From Enterobacteriaceae endosymbiont of Donacia sparganii (GTDB lineage Bacteria; Pseudomonadota; Gammaproteobacteria; Enterobacterales; Enterobacteriaceae): a stretch of 64,000 nt of DNA. The stretch is from NCBI RefSeq assembly GCF_012569045.1, contig NZ_CP046196.1:67290-131289 (forward strand), written 5' to 3'. A program made the position numbers and the translations under genes. Shown here in pieces: positions 30,138 to 39,598 of the stretch (position 1 is the first letter of the stretch; the number at the start of each line of letters is the position of its first letter). The notes beneath the pieces are model-generated. The model was not told the DNA's origin. It was given only the letters and a program-made list of their open reading frames with translations, and ran no database searches.

Positions 30138-30674
30138 AAAATTGGAAAAAAAATAATACAATTATTACGTCCTAATAAAATTAATAAAAATATTAAGAGT
30201 AAAATTGTAAGATTAATAGGATTAAATGGTGAACAAATTGGGATAATTAGTTCACAAGAAGCTTTAATAAAAGCAAAAAATACTGGATTTGATCTAGTTG
30301 AAATTAGTCCTAATTCTGAACCTCCTGTATGTCGTATAATGGATTATGGTAAATATTTATATGCAAAAAACAAGGCTTCTAAAGAACAAAAAAAAAAACA
30401 AAAAATAATACATTTAAAAGAAATTAAGTTTCGTCCTGGAACAGATACAGGAGATTATAAAGTAAAATTACGTAATTTAATTCGTTTTTTAAAAAAAGGA
30501 GACAAAATAAAAGTTACTCTAAGATTTAGAGGTAGAGAAATGATACATACCAATCTTGGATTTTTAATGCTAAATCGTATAAAAAATGATTTAAAAAATT
30601 TAGCTACAGTAGAATTATATCCGACAAAAGTCGAAGGTAGGCAGATTATAATGATTTTAATTCCAAAAAAATAA
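30135..30674 (+). CDS. infC: Translation initiation factor IF-3 (AUU start)
   Basis: Keeps ribosomal subunits apart and checks start-codon pairing. 179 residues from the ATT at 30135 (180 in E. coli). The N-domain runs to about residue 75, including [19 protein letters not shown], followed by the lysine-rich linker and the C-domain with [13 protein letters not shown] and RFRGREM. The first ATG in frame (30339) lies deep inside the N-domain and would remove 68 conserved residues, so it is not the start. The strong GGAGG and the AUU codon are conserved with E. coli, so IF3 self-regulation is probably retained. Confidence 0.95.
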   Translation: MKIGKKIIQLLRPNKINKNIKSKIVRLIGLNGEQIGIISSQEALIKAKNTGFDLVEISPNSEPPVCRIMDYGKYLYAKNKASKEQKKKQKIIHLKEIKFRPGTDTGDYKVKLRNLIRFLKKGDKIKVTLRFRGREMIHTNLGFLMLNRIKNDLKNLATVELYPTKVEGRQIIMILIPKK

Positions 30675-30705
30675 TTTTAAATATAAAAACTTGGATTTTT
30701 AAAAT

Positions 30706-30903
30706 ATGGGTAAACTTAAAACAGTAAGTAGCGTTGCAAAACGTTTTAAAAAAACAGGTAATGGTTTTTTTAAACATAAACAAGCAAATTTAAGACATTT
30801 ATTAACTAAAAAAAGTAAAAAAAATAAAAGATCTTTACGAAAAAAGAAAATAGTTACAAAAGGAGATTCATATTCATTGAAAATGTGTTTACCTTATTTA
30901 TAA
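30706..30903 (+). CDS. rpmI: 50S ribosomal protein L35
   Basis: Small basic large-subunit protein of 65 residues, the usual length. Conserved parts are [17 protein letters not shown] near the N-terminus and [13 protein letters not shown] in the middle. CLPYL at the C-terminus matches the enterobacterial protein. It lies between infC and rplT in the standard order. Confidence 0.97.
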   Translation: MGKLKTVSSVAKRFKKTGNGFFKHKQANLRHLLTKKSKKNKRSLRKKKIVTKGDSYSLKMCLPYL

Positions 30904-30945
30904 GGTAAATATTTAAAACCTAATTATTATAGGAATTTAAATTTT

Positions 30946-31296
30946 ATGGTTAGAATAAAACGTGGAGTTACTGCAAAAGCAAGACATAAAAAAATTATAA
31001 AACAAGCAAAAGGTTATTATGGAGCAAAATCCAGAACTTACCGTTCTGCTTTCCAAGCAGTAATTAAATCAGGACAATATGCTTATAGGGATAGAAAACA
31101 AAAAAAAAGAAAATTTCGTCAATTATGGATTATGAAAATTAATGCAGCGGTACGTCAAAAAAATATATCATATAATTATTTAATATATAAATTAAAAAAA
31201 AATAATATTAACATAAATAGAAAAATTTTAGCTAATATGGCAATATTTGATAATTTATCTTTTAATAAATTAATAGATTCTCAAATTATAAATTAA
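30946..31296 (+). CDS. rplT: 50S ribosomal protein L20
   Basis: Early-assembly large-subunit protein that binds 23S rRNA and in E. coli also represses rpmI-rplT translation. 116 residues (118 in E. coli). The long basic N-terminal helix (RVKRG-like [15 protein letters not shown]) and [14 protein letters not shown] are intact. AGGAATT lies before the start. pheM and its attenuator, normally between rplT and pheS, are absent: only 54 bases separate the two genes. Confidence 0.97.
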   Translation: MVRIKRGVTAKARHKKIIKQAKGYYGAKSRTYRSAFQAVIKSGQYAYRDRKQKKRKFRQLWIMKINAAVRQKNISYNYLIYKLKKNNININRKILANMAIFDNLSFNKLIDSQIIN

Positions 31297-31350
31297 TTAA
31301 ATTTTATTTATTAAATTTTAATACCTTATAAAGTTATTTGTATTATATTA

Positions 31351-32361
31351 ATGAGAATATCATATATGATATCTGATAATATAGTTATTATTGCAAAAAA
31401 AGAAATTTATTCAGTAAAAAATATTAAAGATCTAAATATATTAAAAATTAAATATTTAGGTAAAAAAGGATATATTACAAAACAATTTTTATTAATAAAA
31501 ACTTTAAATAAAGAAGAAAAAATTAATAAAAGTATTATTATTAATAAACAAAAAAAACAAATACAAAAAATAATAATAAAACGTAAAAAAGAAATAGAAT
31601 TAGATAAATATGATGAAAAAATTTTAAATCAAAAAATAGATATTTCACTACCTGGAAAATATATTGAAATAGGTTCTGAGCATCCTATAAAAAGTATAAT
31701 TTACGAAATTGAAGAATTTTTTACACAAATAGGTTTTAAAATAGTTATAGGACCTGAAATAGAAGATGTTTATCATAATTTTGATGCATTAAATATTTCT
31801 AAAAACCATCCTATAAGAACAGAAAAAGATACATTTTGGTTAAATAAAAATACTTTATTACGCACTCAAACTTCTAACATACAAATTAGAATAATGAAAA
31901 AATCAAAACCTCCTATACGGATATTAACTTCTGGAAAAGTATATCGTAATGATTATGATAGTAATCATACTCCTATGTTTCATCAAATAGAAGGATTATT
32001 TATTGATAAAAAAGTAACTTTTAGTGATTTAAAAGGAATATTAATTTTATTTTTAAATTATTTTTTTGGTAAAAAATGTAAAATACGTTTTAGACCTTCT
32101 TATTTTCCTTTTACAGAACCTTCTTTAGAAGTGGATATTCTAAATAATAATCAGCAATGGATAGAAATTTTAGGTGCAGGAATGGTACATCCTAATGTTT
32201 TAAAAAATGTTCAAATAAATACTTCTCGATATTATGGATTTGCTTTTGGTTTAGGAGTAGAACGATTAGCTATGTTACGTTATAATATAAACGATATTCG
32301 TTTATTTTATGAAAATGATATACGTTTTCTTAAACAATTTAAATTCAATAATTTTATATGA
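31351..32361 (+). CDS. pheS: Phenylalanyl-tRNA synthetase alpha subunit
   Basis: Catalytic subunit that activates phenylalanine. 336 residues (327 in E. coli). Class II motif 2 is in RVYRNDYD-like KVYRNDYDSNHTP, the substrate pocket includes FRPSYFPFTEPS, and motif 3 is GLGVERLAMLRY. An internal ATG at 31366, with GAGA nine bases upstream, would give 331 residues and fits the family N-terminus better than the first ATG, so the start is uncertain by five codons. The stop overlaps the pheT start (ATGA), giving translational coupling. Confidence 0.95.
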   Translation: MRISYMISDNIVIIAKKEIYSVKNIKDLNILKIKYLGKKGYITKQFLLIKTLNKEEKINKSIIINKQKKQIQKIIIKRKKEIELDKYDEKILNQKIDISLPGKYIEIGSEHPIKSIIYEIEEFFTQIGFKIVIGPEIEDVYHNFDALNISKNHPIRTEKDTFWLNKNTLLRTQTSNIQIRIMKKSKPPIRILTSGKVYRNDYDSNHTPMFHQIEGLFIDKKVTFSDLKGILILFLNYFFGKKCKIRFRPSYFPFTEPSLEVDILNNNQQWIEILGAGMVHPNVLKNVQINTSRYYGFAFGLGVERLAMLRYNINDIRLFYENDIRFLKQFKFNNFI

Positions 32362-34832
32362 TTAAATTTAGTGAGTCATGGTTACGTGAATGGTTTAATT
32401 TTGATAAAGATATAAATTATTTAGCTGAAAAAATAACAATGTTAGGATTTGAAATAGAAAAAATTGAACCTATTACTATAAATATAAATTTTGACAATAT
32501 CTTAGTAGGAGAAATAATAAAATCTTTTGTATATATAAAAAATCCTAAAATTTATAAATTAATAGTATCTATTAATAATGAAAAAACGTTAACAATATAT
32601 TCTAATATAAATAATTGTAAAAATAAAATTAAAACTATTATAGCTACTAAATGTTCTTCTTTATATAAAAAATATATTAAAATACCAGAATATTCTTTTT
32701 TATTAAAATCAGAAGGATTATTATGTTCCTATCAAATTATTAATTTATATCAAAATAATACTATTAATAATATTATTGAACTAACTAAACATAGTTATAA
32801 TGGAGAAAATGCACAAAAATATTTAAATTTAAAAGATAATATTTTACATATTAATATCCCTACTAATAGGTCTGATTGTTTAAGTATATTAGGATTTACT
32901 AGAGAATTATCTGTTTTAAATAAAAAATTATCTTTCAAAAAACCATATAAAAATAATTTAACTACAAAATCTAAAAAATATAAAATAAATATTAATTTTA
33001 ATAAAAATATTAAAAATATACTATATCAATATAATTATTGTATTATTAAAAATCTTAATTTTACAAAAAAAATTCCATTATTTATTCAAAATAGATTATT
33101 TCAATCAGGAATTGATATTATTTCTGATAATCCATTATTAAATATTTATAATTATATAATTTTAGAATTAGGATATCCCATACAATTTTATGATTTTAAT
33201 AAAATTAAAGGTAATATTTATATAAAATATGATGAAAAAAATGGATATGATTTTCTAAATATAGAAAATAAAAGAATTAATTTAATTAATGATAATTCAT
33301 TACTTACTATAATGGACAGTTATAAAATAATATCTATACCTGGAATTATACAAAATAAAGACTTAGTTGTAAAATTAAAAACTAAAAATATTTTAATAGA
33401 GAGTTTGTTTTTAAATAAAAAATATATTGAATGTTTATTAAATAAAAATTCTTGCTTTAAAAATATTTCTAATATTTCTAATATTTATAATCGATATCTA
33501 GATCCCTTAATTCTAAAAGAAGTAATGATAAGAACAATAAATTTATTGATAGAAATATTTGGTGGCGATAGAAGTAAAATTTATACAATTAATATTAATA
33601 ATATTTATTGTGTAAAAAAAGTAATTAAATTATCATTTAAACATATATATAAAATTTTAGGTTTTAATATTCTTCCAAAAGATATATTAAACATTTTAAA
33701 TAAATTAGGTTTTTTTGTTATTAAAAAAAAAATTAATTATTGTATTATTCAAATACCTAGTTGGCGTAATGATATAAATATTTCAGAAGATTTAATAGAA
33801 GAAATCATACGTGTATATGGATATGATAAAATTCCTAATAAAATCAAAGTATTTTTTATTAAAAAAAATATTTTTAAAAAAAAGTTAAAATATAAAAAAA
33901 TTAATATAAAAAAAATTAAAGATATTTTAATTCATAAAGGATATTATGAAGTAATTAATTATAGTTTTGTTGATCCTAAAATACAATCTATATTGTATCC
34001 AAAAATAGAATTTATTAAAATTAATAATCCTCTTACAATTGAAACATCCGTAATGCGTAATTCTTTATTATATGGATTAATTAATAATATTATTTATAAT
34101 CAAAATAGACAACAAAAAAATTTACGTTTTTTTGAATATGGACTATGTTTTTTTAAAAATATAAAAGAAAAATTAGGAATTTCACAAAAGTTAATGTTAG
34201 CTGGTATAGCAAATGGAAATTTATATTCAGATTATTGGCAAGAAAAAAATAAACTAATAAATTTTTATGATATAAAAGGTGATTTAGAATATATTTTAAA
34301 TTGTTTTCATAACTCTAATAAAATAGAATTTCGTCAAAATAACAATATTAAAATATTACATCCATATATAAGTTCATTAATTTATATTAATAAAATATAT
34401 ATTGGATATATTGGTATGTTACATCCTAAATTAATTAATTATTTTAATATAGATCATAATATTTTTTTCTTTGAATTATTTTTTAATAAAATTATTATTA
34501 ATAATACTTTTAATTTTCAAAAAATTATTGATTTTCCAATAAATCGAAGGGATATATCTTTTTTTGTAAAAGAAAATATTTATTTTAAAGATATTTTATC
34601 TTTATTAAATAAATTAAAATTACAAGAAATTATAAAAATTCATTTAATTGATATATATAAAGGAGATAATATACCTATAGGATATAAAAGTATTACTTTA
34701 AGTTTATTTATACAAAATAAATCTTATACATTAAATGAAAAAGAAATTAATAATATTTTAAATAAATGTATTTTAGAATTAAAAAATAAATTTCAAATTT
34801 TATTAAGAGATCACATTTATTTATTAAAATAA
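32358..34832 (+). CDS. pheT: Phenylalanyl-tRNA synthetase beta subunit with degenerate editing site
   Basis: Beta subunit needed for tRNA-Phe binding and, normally, hydrolysis of mischarged Tyr-tRNA-Phe. 824 residues (795 in E. coli). The B5 helix-turn region, the catalytic-like core (VINYSFVDPKIQ, NPLTIETSVMRNSL) and the C-terminal anticodon domain (FPINRRDISFFV) are recognisable. The editing site is eroded: E. coli H265 aligns with Q276, and the Thr-Asp-Ala motif around T354-A356 is replaced by NISNISNIY (residues 369-377). E348, matching E334, remains. The N-terminal OB-fold is also strongly diverged. Charging is probably intact and proofreading probably lost. Confidence 0.94.
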   Translation: MIKFSESWLREWFNFDKDINYLAEKITMLGFEIEKIEPITININFDNILVGEIIKSFVYIKNPKIYKLIVSINNEKTLTIYSNINNCKNKIKTIIATKCSSLYKKYIKIPEYSFLLKSEGLLCSYQIINLYQNNTINNIIELTKHSYNGENAQKYLNLKDNILHINIPTNRSDCLSILGFTRELSVLNKKLSFKKPYKNNLTTKSKKYKININFNKNIKNILYQYNYCIIKNLNFTKKIPLFIQNRLFQSGIDIISDNPLLNIYNYIILELGYPIQFYDFNKIKGNIYIKYDEKNGYDFLNIENKRINLINDNSLLTIMDSYKIISIPGIIQNKDLVVKLKTKNILIESLFLNKKYIECLLNKNSCFKNISNISNIYNRYLDPLILKEVMIRTINLLIEIFGGDRSKIYTININNIYCVKKVIKLSFKHIYKILGFNILPKDILNILNKLGFFVIKKKINYCIIQIPSWRNDINISEDLIEEIIRVYGYDKIPNKIKVFFIKKNIFKKKLKYKKINIKKIKDILIHKGYYEVINYSFVDPKIQSILYPKIEFIKINNPLTIETSVMRNSLLYGLINNIIYNQNRQQKNLRFFEYGLCFFKNIKEKLGISQKLMLAGIANGNLYSDYWQEKNKLINFYDIKGDLEYILNCFHNSNKIEFRQNNNIKILHPYISSLIYINKIYIGYIGMLHPKLINYFNIDHNIFFFELFFNKIIINNTFNFQKIIDFPINRRDISFFVKENIYFKDILSLLNKLKLQEIIKIHLIDIYKGDNIPIGYKSITLSLFIQNKSYTLNEKEINNILNKCILELKNKFQILLRDHIYLLK
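33462..33488 (+). repeat. Tandem 9-base repeat in the pheT editing site
   Basis: Three adjacent units, AATATTTCT, AATATTTCT and AATATTTAT, encode Asn-Ile-Ser, Asn-Ile-Ser and Asn-Ile-Tyr. They occupy the place of the conserved editing motif of the beta subunit. Slipped-strand replication of a simple repeat is a plausible origin. Confidence 0.7.
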
Positions 34833-34901
34833 AATTTTAAAATTATAAATAATATATGTTATTTATATAACAAGTAAATTTATTCTATAAAAAAGTAAAA
34901 A

Positions 34902-35522
34902 ATGTTTACAGGTATTATTCAATCTATAGGTAAAATTAAAAATATTATCTTTAAAAAAGATATATATTGGATATATATAGAAACAAGTAAAAAATTCATT
35001 AAAAACCTAAAAATAGGAGAATCTATTTCTAATAATGGATGTTGTTTAACAATAGTTAATTTACATAAAAATATTATTAGTTTTCATTTAATAAAACAGA
35101 CAATTAAAATTACAACTTTTAAAAAGATAAAAGTTGGTGATTATATAAATCTTGAAAAACCTATAAAAGTTAATGATCCTCTTGGAGGACATGTAGTTTT
35201 AGGACATGTTACTGATATTGGAATTATTACTAATATTATAAATTATGCTTTTTCTAAAATTTTATGGATAAAACCTAATAATATTTTACAAATGAATTAT
35301 ATTTTTCAAAAAGGATCCATATGTATAGACGGAGTTAGTTTAACAATAGACAAAAAATTAAAAAATAAATTTAGTGTAAATATAATACCAAAAACATTAT
35401 ATAAAACTACATTATCTAAAAAAAATATTAATAATTATGTAAATATTGAAACTGATGTATATACTAGAAATACAGTTAAAACTGTAGAAAGATTATATAA
35501 TAATATTAAGTTTTTTAAATAA
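34902..35522 (+). CDS. ribC: Riboflavin synthase alpha chain
   Basis: Final step of riboflavin synthesis: two lumazines give one riboflavin. 206 residues (213 in E. coli), made of two tandem lumazine-binding domains starting at MFTGIIQSIG and about residue 98 (GGHVVLGHVTDIG). The catalytic MFTGI start, NGCCLTI and IDGVSLTI motifs are intact. Called ribC in E. coli and ribE in many other species. B-vitamin synthesis may serve both symbiont and host; the other rib genes are not in this window. Confidence 0.94.
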   Translation: MFTGIIQSIGKIKNIIFKKDIYWIYIETSKKFIKNLKIGESISNNGCCLTIVNLHKNIISFHLIKQTIKITTFKKIKVGDYINLEKPIKVNDPLGGHVVLGHVTDIGIITNIINYAFSKILWIKPNNILQMNYIFQKGSICIDGVSLTIDKKLKNKFSVNIIPKTLYKTTLSKKNINNYVNIETDVYTRNTVKTVERLYNNIKFFK

Positions 35523-35541
35523 AATATTAAAAGGAATATGG

Positions 35542-36822
35542 ATGATAAAAAAAAAAATAAATATTATAAAAAAATTAGAAAATCGTAATATTTTATATCA
35601 AGTAACTAATAAAAATAATTTATGTAAAATTTTAAATGAACAAAAAATTAATCTTTATTGTGGTTTTGATTTAACAGCAGATAGTTTACATATAGGACAT
35701 CTTATACAATTAATTACACTCAAATATTTTCAAGAATTAGGGCACAGACCAATAATTTTATTAGGAGGAGCAACAAGCTTAATAGGAGATCCTAGTTTTA
35801 AATTAAGAAAAAGAAAAATAAATTCAATAGATCTTATAAATATATGGTTTCAAAAAATTAAATTACAACTAACTAATTTTTTAGATTTTAATTGTGGTAA
35901 TAATAGCGCAACTATAATTAATAATTATAAATGGTTCCATAAAATGGATATTTTATTTTTTTTAAGAAAAATAGGAAAACATTTTTGTGTTAATCATATG
36001 ATGAATAAAGATTCTATAAAAAATAGAATGATTAATAATAATACTGAAGGAATTTCTTTTACTGAATTTTCTTATAATTTATTACAAGCTTATGATTTTG
36101 CTTATTTAAATAAAAATTTTAATGTAATACTCCAAATTGGAGGTTCAGATCAATGGGGACATATTATTTCAGGAATAGATCTTATAAAAAAAATTTACAA
36201 AAAAAAAACTTTTGGAATAACAACTAATTTAATTCTTAAAAATGATGGAACAAAATTTGGAAAAACAGAAAAAAACACAATTTGGTTAGATTCAAAAAAA
36301 ACTAGTCCATATAAATTTTTTCAATTTTGGTTAAATATATCAGATTCAATTATATTTAATTTTTTGAATATGTTTACTAATATTAGTTCAAATATAATTA
36401 ATAATTATAATCAAAAAAAAAATAATATTAAACAAAATAGTCCTCAATATTTACTCGCAGAGTATATGACTAAAATGATACATGGTCAAAATAATTTAGT
36501 AATATCAAAAAAAATAACTAATTTACTTTTTTATGAAAAAATAAATAATTTATCTGAAAAAGATTTTTTTATATTATTTAATAATATTGATAATATTTCT
36601 TTAGAAAACAAAATATTTGATTTACAAACAATATTAATTTTAAGTAAATTTACATCTTCTCGTACAAAAGCATCTATTTTAATCAAATCGAATGCTATAT
36701 TCATTAATAATGAAAATATATCTAATATTACATTTAAATTTACAAAATATCATAAAAAATTTAATCATTTTACTTTATTACGTAAAGGAAAAAAAAATTT
36801 TTGTTTAATTTATTGGAAATAA
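35542..36822 (+). CDS. tyrS: Tyrosyl-tRNA synthetase
   Basis: Class I synthetase for tyrosine. 426 residues (424 in E. coli). The HIGH motif is in SLHIGHLIQL near residues 51-54, the KMSKS-type motif is KFGKT, and tyrosine-binding residues lie in GGSDQWGH. The C-terminal S4 domain (about residues 355-426) is present. AAAGGAATATGG precedes the start. The end of the gene converges with tRNA-Val. Confidence 0.96.
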   Translation: MIKKKINIIKKLENRNILYQVTNKNNLCKILNEQKINLYCGFDLTADSLHIGHLIQLITLKYFQELGHRPIILLGGATSLIGDPSFKLRKRKINSIDLINIWFQKIKLQLTNFLDFNCGNNSATIINNYKWFHKMDILFFLRKIGKHFCVNHMMNKDSIKNRMINNNTEGISFTEFSYNLLQAYDFAYLNKNFNVILQIGGSDQWGHIISGIDLIKKIYKKKTFGITTNLILKNDGTKFGKTEKNTIWLDSKKTSPYKFFQFWLNISDSIIFNFLNMFTNISSNIINNYNQKKNNIKQNSPQYLLAEYMTKMIHGQNNLVISKKITNLLFYEKINNLSEKDFFILFNNIDNISLENKIFDLQTILILSKFTSSRTKASILIKSNAIFINNENISNITFKFTKYHKKFNHFTLLRKGKKNFCLIYWK

Positions 36823-36869
36823 AAAAAATATTTATAATAGTACTATTATATAGTAATTTTTATTTTTTA

Positions 36870-36942
36870 TGCGTTCTAGAGGATTTGAACCTCTGACTTT
36901 CACCATGTCATAGTGACACTCTACCTGCTGAGTTAAGAACGC
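36870..36942 (-). tRNA. tRNA-Val (anticodon GAC)
   Basis: 73 bases fold into a full cloverleaf: acceptor GCGTTCT with AGAACGC, D stem ACTC/GAGT, anticodon stem TCACT/GGTGA with loop ATGACAT, and T arm AGAGG-TTCAAAT-CCTCT. The anticodon is GAC, reading GUU and GUC. The CCA end is not encoded. In E. coli the valV and valW genes with the same anticodon lie beside mdtK, exactly as here. Confidence 0.97.
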
Positions 36943-36977
36943 ATATGATATATAATATATCATATATATGATAAAAA

Positions 36978-38315
36978 TCAATTTTTTTGTATTTTTAAAA
37001 TACGTAAAATAATTAATATTGCTGCGATAGTTAATCCAATAATAAATCCGATCCAAAAACCTGATGGACCCATAGGGTTAGTGATTAAGTTCGTAATAGA
37101 CAAGATATATCCAACTGGCAAACCTATTAACCAATAAGATATAAAAGTAATTAAAAAAATATATTTTGTATCTTTATAACCTTTTAAAATACCACATCCT
37201 ATTACTTGAATAGAATCTGAAAACTGATAAATAGATGCTAATAATATTAAATGTGATGATAAATTTATAATATTCTTATTTGGATTATATAATGAAGCAA
37301 TTTTTTTCCTAAAAAAAATACTTATTAAAATAGTAAAAATAGATATTATTCCTCCTATAATTTGTGCAATCCAACTAATAATTCTAGCTTTATCTTTATT
37401 ACCTAAACCAAGGTATAATCCAACTATTATAGTAGTAGCAATACTTAATGATAAAGGAATAACAAAAATTAAAGAACTAAAATTTAAAGCTATTTGATGA
37501 CTAATAATATTTTCTAATCCCATAGAAGATATAAATAAAGAAACAATACTAAATAATGTAATTTCAAAAAAAATAGATAATCCAATAGGAATTCCTAATT
37601 TTAATATTTTTTTTAATATTTTAAAATTAGGTTTATTTAATAAATTAAAATATTTAATATTATTAAAATATATTGATCTAGACATCCATATCATGGTTAT
37701 AAAAAATAATATCCAGTAGATTAATACTGTAGATAAAGCACATCCTAAACTACCAAATGATGGTATATAACCAAAACCATAAATAAAAATATAATTAATT
37801 GGTATATATAAAATTACTCCAATCCAACTAATAATCATATCAGGTATGATTAAGGATAAAGCTATACATAAACAACGTAATATTTGTAATAATAAATATC
37901 CTGGTATACTCCAAAGCATTATTTTTAAAAATTTTTTTATTTTTAAAATTAAAAATATATTATTAGATAATATTGATATTAAAAAATTTATTTTATATAA
38001 AATTAGCATTAATATGCATGATATTATTATAGCTAATAAATATGATTGTTTTATATAATTTATTATATTTTTTTTATTATTAGATCCATATAATTTTGTA
38101 ATAATAGGTATTAAAGCTAAAAAAATACCATGCCCAAACAATACTATTGGTAACCATATAGATGTACTTATTGATACTACAGCTATATCAATTTTATTAA
38201 AAGAACTTAACATAATAATATTGATAATACTTATTAATAGTAAAGCTATTTGTGTTAAAATCATTGGTATTGCAATATTAAATAATTTTTTAATTTCAAT
38301 TAAATATTTTTGCAC
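36978..38315 (-). CDS. mdtK: MATE-family multidrug efflux transporter MdtK
   Basis: Inner-membrane antiporter (NorM type) that expels cationic compounds using Na+ or H+. 445 residues (457 in E. coli) with about 12 membrane helices. Conserved stretches include MILTQIA near residue 18, SIWLPIVLFGHGIFLALIP, and HQIALNFSSLIFVIPLSLSIA. A drug exporter is an unusual thing to keep in a protected host cell; export of a metabolite is one possible reason (inference). Transcribed toward tRNA-Val with a 35-base gap. Confidence 0.94.
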   Translation of the reverse strand: MQKYLIEIKKLFNIAIPMILTQIALLLISIINIIMLSSFNKIDIAVVSISTSIWLPIVLFGHGIFLALIPIITKLYGSNNKKNIINYIKQSYLLAIIISCILMLILYKINFLISILSNNIFLILKIKKFLKIMLWSIPGYLLLQILRCLCIALSLIIPDMIISWIGVILYIPINYIFIYGFGYIPSFGSLGCALSTVLIYWILFFITMIWMSRSIYFNNIKYFNLLNKPNFKILKKILKLGIPIGLSIFFEITLFSIVSLFISSMGLENIISHQIALNFSSLIFVIPLSLSIATTIIVGLYLGLGNKDKARIISWIAQIIGGIISIFTILISIFFRKKIASLYNPNKNIINLSSHLILLASIYQFSDSIQVIGCGILKGYKDTKYIFLITFISYWLIGLPVGYILSITNLITNPMGPSGFWIGFIIGLTIAAILIILRILKIQKN

Positions 38316-38439
38316 ATATATCCTTTATATTTTTATAATTTATGAAATAAATATATTTTACTTTTAAATAATTTAGAATTATTATATATATAATTATATT
38401 AATTTTTAATAATTTATTATAAATAAAATAGAGAATTTT

Positions 38440-38754
38440 ATGCAAATTTTTAATAAAATTAAAAAACAAATCAATAATAATCCTATTATTTTATATATGA
38501 AAGGAGATCTAGAAAATCCTCAATGTGGTTTTTCTGATAAAGCAGCTAAAATTATTTTATTTTATAAAGTAAAATGTACTTATGTTGATGTATTAAAAAA
38601 TTCTAAAATTAGAATATCTTTACCAAAATATGCTGATTGGCCAACATTTCCACAATTATGGGTAAACGGTGAATTAATAGGAGGATATGATATATTATAT
38701 ACATTACATACTGATAATAAACTAAAAAATATTTTAAATATTAAAAAAAAATAA
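38440..38754 (+). CDS. grxD: Monothiol glutaredoxin Grx4
   Basis: CGFS-type glutaredoxin that carries and delivers iron-sulfur clusters. 104 residues (115 in E. coli; the missing part is the C-terminal tail). The CGFS motif is in PQCGFSDKA near residue 29, and the glutathione-binding WPTFPQLWVNGELIGGYD segment is intact. It would support cluster enzymes such as LipA. It converges with rnt, 23 bases away. Confidence 0.95.
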   Translation: MQIFNKIKKQINNNPIILYMKGDLENPQCGFSDKAAKIILFYKVKCTYVDVLKNSKIRISLPKYADWPTFPQLWVNGELIGGYDILYTLHTDNKLKNILNIKKK

Positions 38755-38777
38755 TTTATATATAATTATAATAATTA

Positions 38778-39410
38778 TTACGGAGGAGGCCATCCACCTT
38801 TTTTTTTCCAGTTATTAACTAATTTACAAAATAATTTAGCAGTACGATTAGTATCATATAATGCAGAATGTGCTTGATTATTATCAAATGAAATACCAAT
38901 AGCATGACATGATTTAGCTAAAACAGTTTGACCTAATATTAAGCCACACATTGAAGCTGTATCAAATGTTACAAAAGAATGAAATGGATTATAATCTTCC
39001 ATATTTGTTCTTTTAATAGCTTCCATAATAAAGCTATGATCAAAACTAGCATTATGAGCTACTATAACTGCTTTTTTACATTTATTTATTTTTATATCTT
39101 GAGAAATTTTTTTAAAAATAATTTTTAAAGCTTTTTTTTCATTTATAGCTCCTCTTAAAGAGGTATTAATGTTAATACCATTAAAAGCTATAGCTTCTGG
39201 AGAAATATTTGAACCTTTAAAAGGTATAATATGAAAATGTAATGTTTCATTTTTTTCTAACCAACCATTATACATTTTTAATGTTATTAAACTTATTTCT
39301 AATATAGCATTAGATTTAGAATTAAATCCTGAAGTTTCAATATCAATTACGACAGGATAAAAACCTCTAAATCTATAAGATAATAAATCTAATTTAGATA
39401 AGTTATTCAT
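38778..39410 (-). CDS. rnt: Ribonuclease T
   Basis: 3' exonuclease that trims tRNA and other stable RNA ends. 210 residues (215 in E. coli). The DEDD exonuclease residues are visible in VIDIETSGF, the AHNASFD motif and [11 protein letters not shown], with the histidine of the DEDDh class. FRGFYPVV at the N-terminus is characteristic. Because neither tRNA in this window encodes CCA, exact 3' trimming before CCA addition is needed. Confidence 0.96.
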   Translation of the reverse strand: MNNLSKLDLLSYRFRGFYPVVIDIETSGFNSKSNAILEISLITLKMYNGWLEKNETLHFHIIPFKGSNISPEAIAFNGININTSLRGAINEKKALKIIFKKISQDIKINKCKKAVIVAHNASFDHSFIMEAIKRTNMEDYNPFHSFVTFDTASMCGLILGQTVLAKSCHAIGISFDNNQAHSALYDTNRTAKLFCKLVNNWKKKGGWPPP

Positions 39411-39598
39411 TTTTATTCTTAAAATTTTTATTTAAATATATTTTATATTAATATTATATACATAAATAAATTATACTTTTATGAATAAAAATACAAGTAT
39501 AAAATATTTTATATATGTTTATATATTAAAAAAATATTTATATAATTGATAAAATTATTTTAAGTAAAAATAATTTTAATTAATTAAAGGCGATAAAA

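Noticed and set aside
30339-30674. ATG-initiated short infC of 111 residues
   Set aside because: It would remove most of the conserved N-domain; the ATT at 30135 has a strong ribosome site and matches the E. coli start.
36833-36850. 18-base perfect palindrome between tyrS and tRNA-Val
   Set aside because: There is no loop for a hairpin, it is nearly all A/T, and such palindromes are expected by chance at this composition.
36832-37056. Minus-strand frame covering tRNA-Val
   Set aside because: It overlaps the complete tRNA cloverleaf and the end of mdtK.
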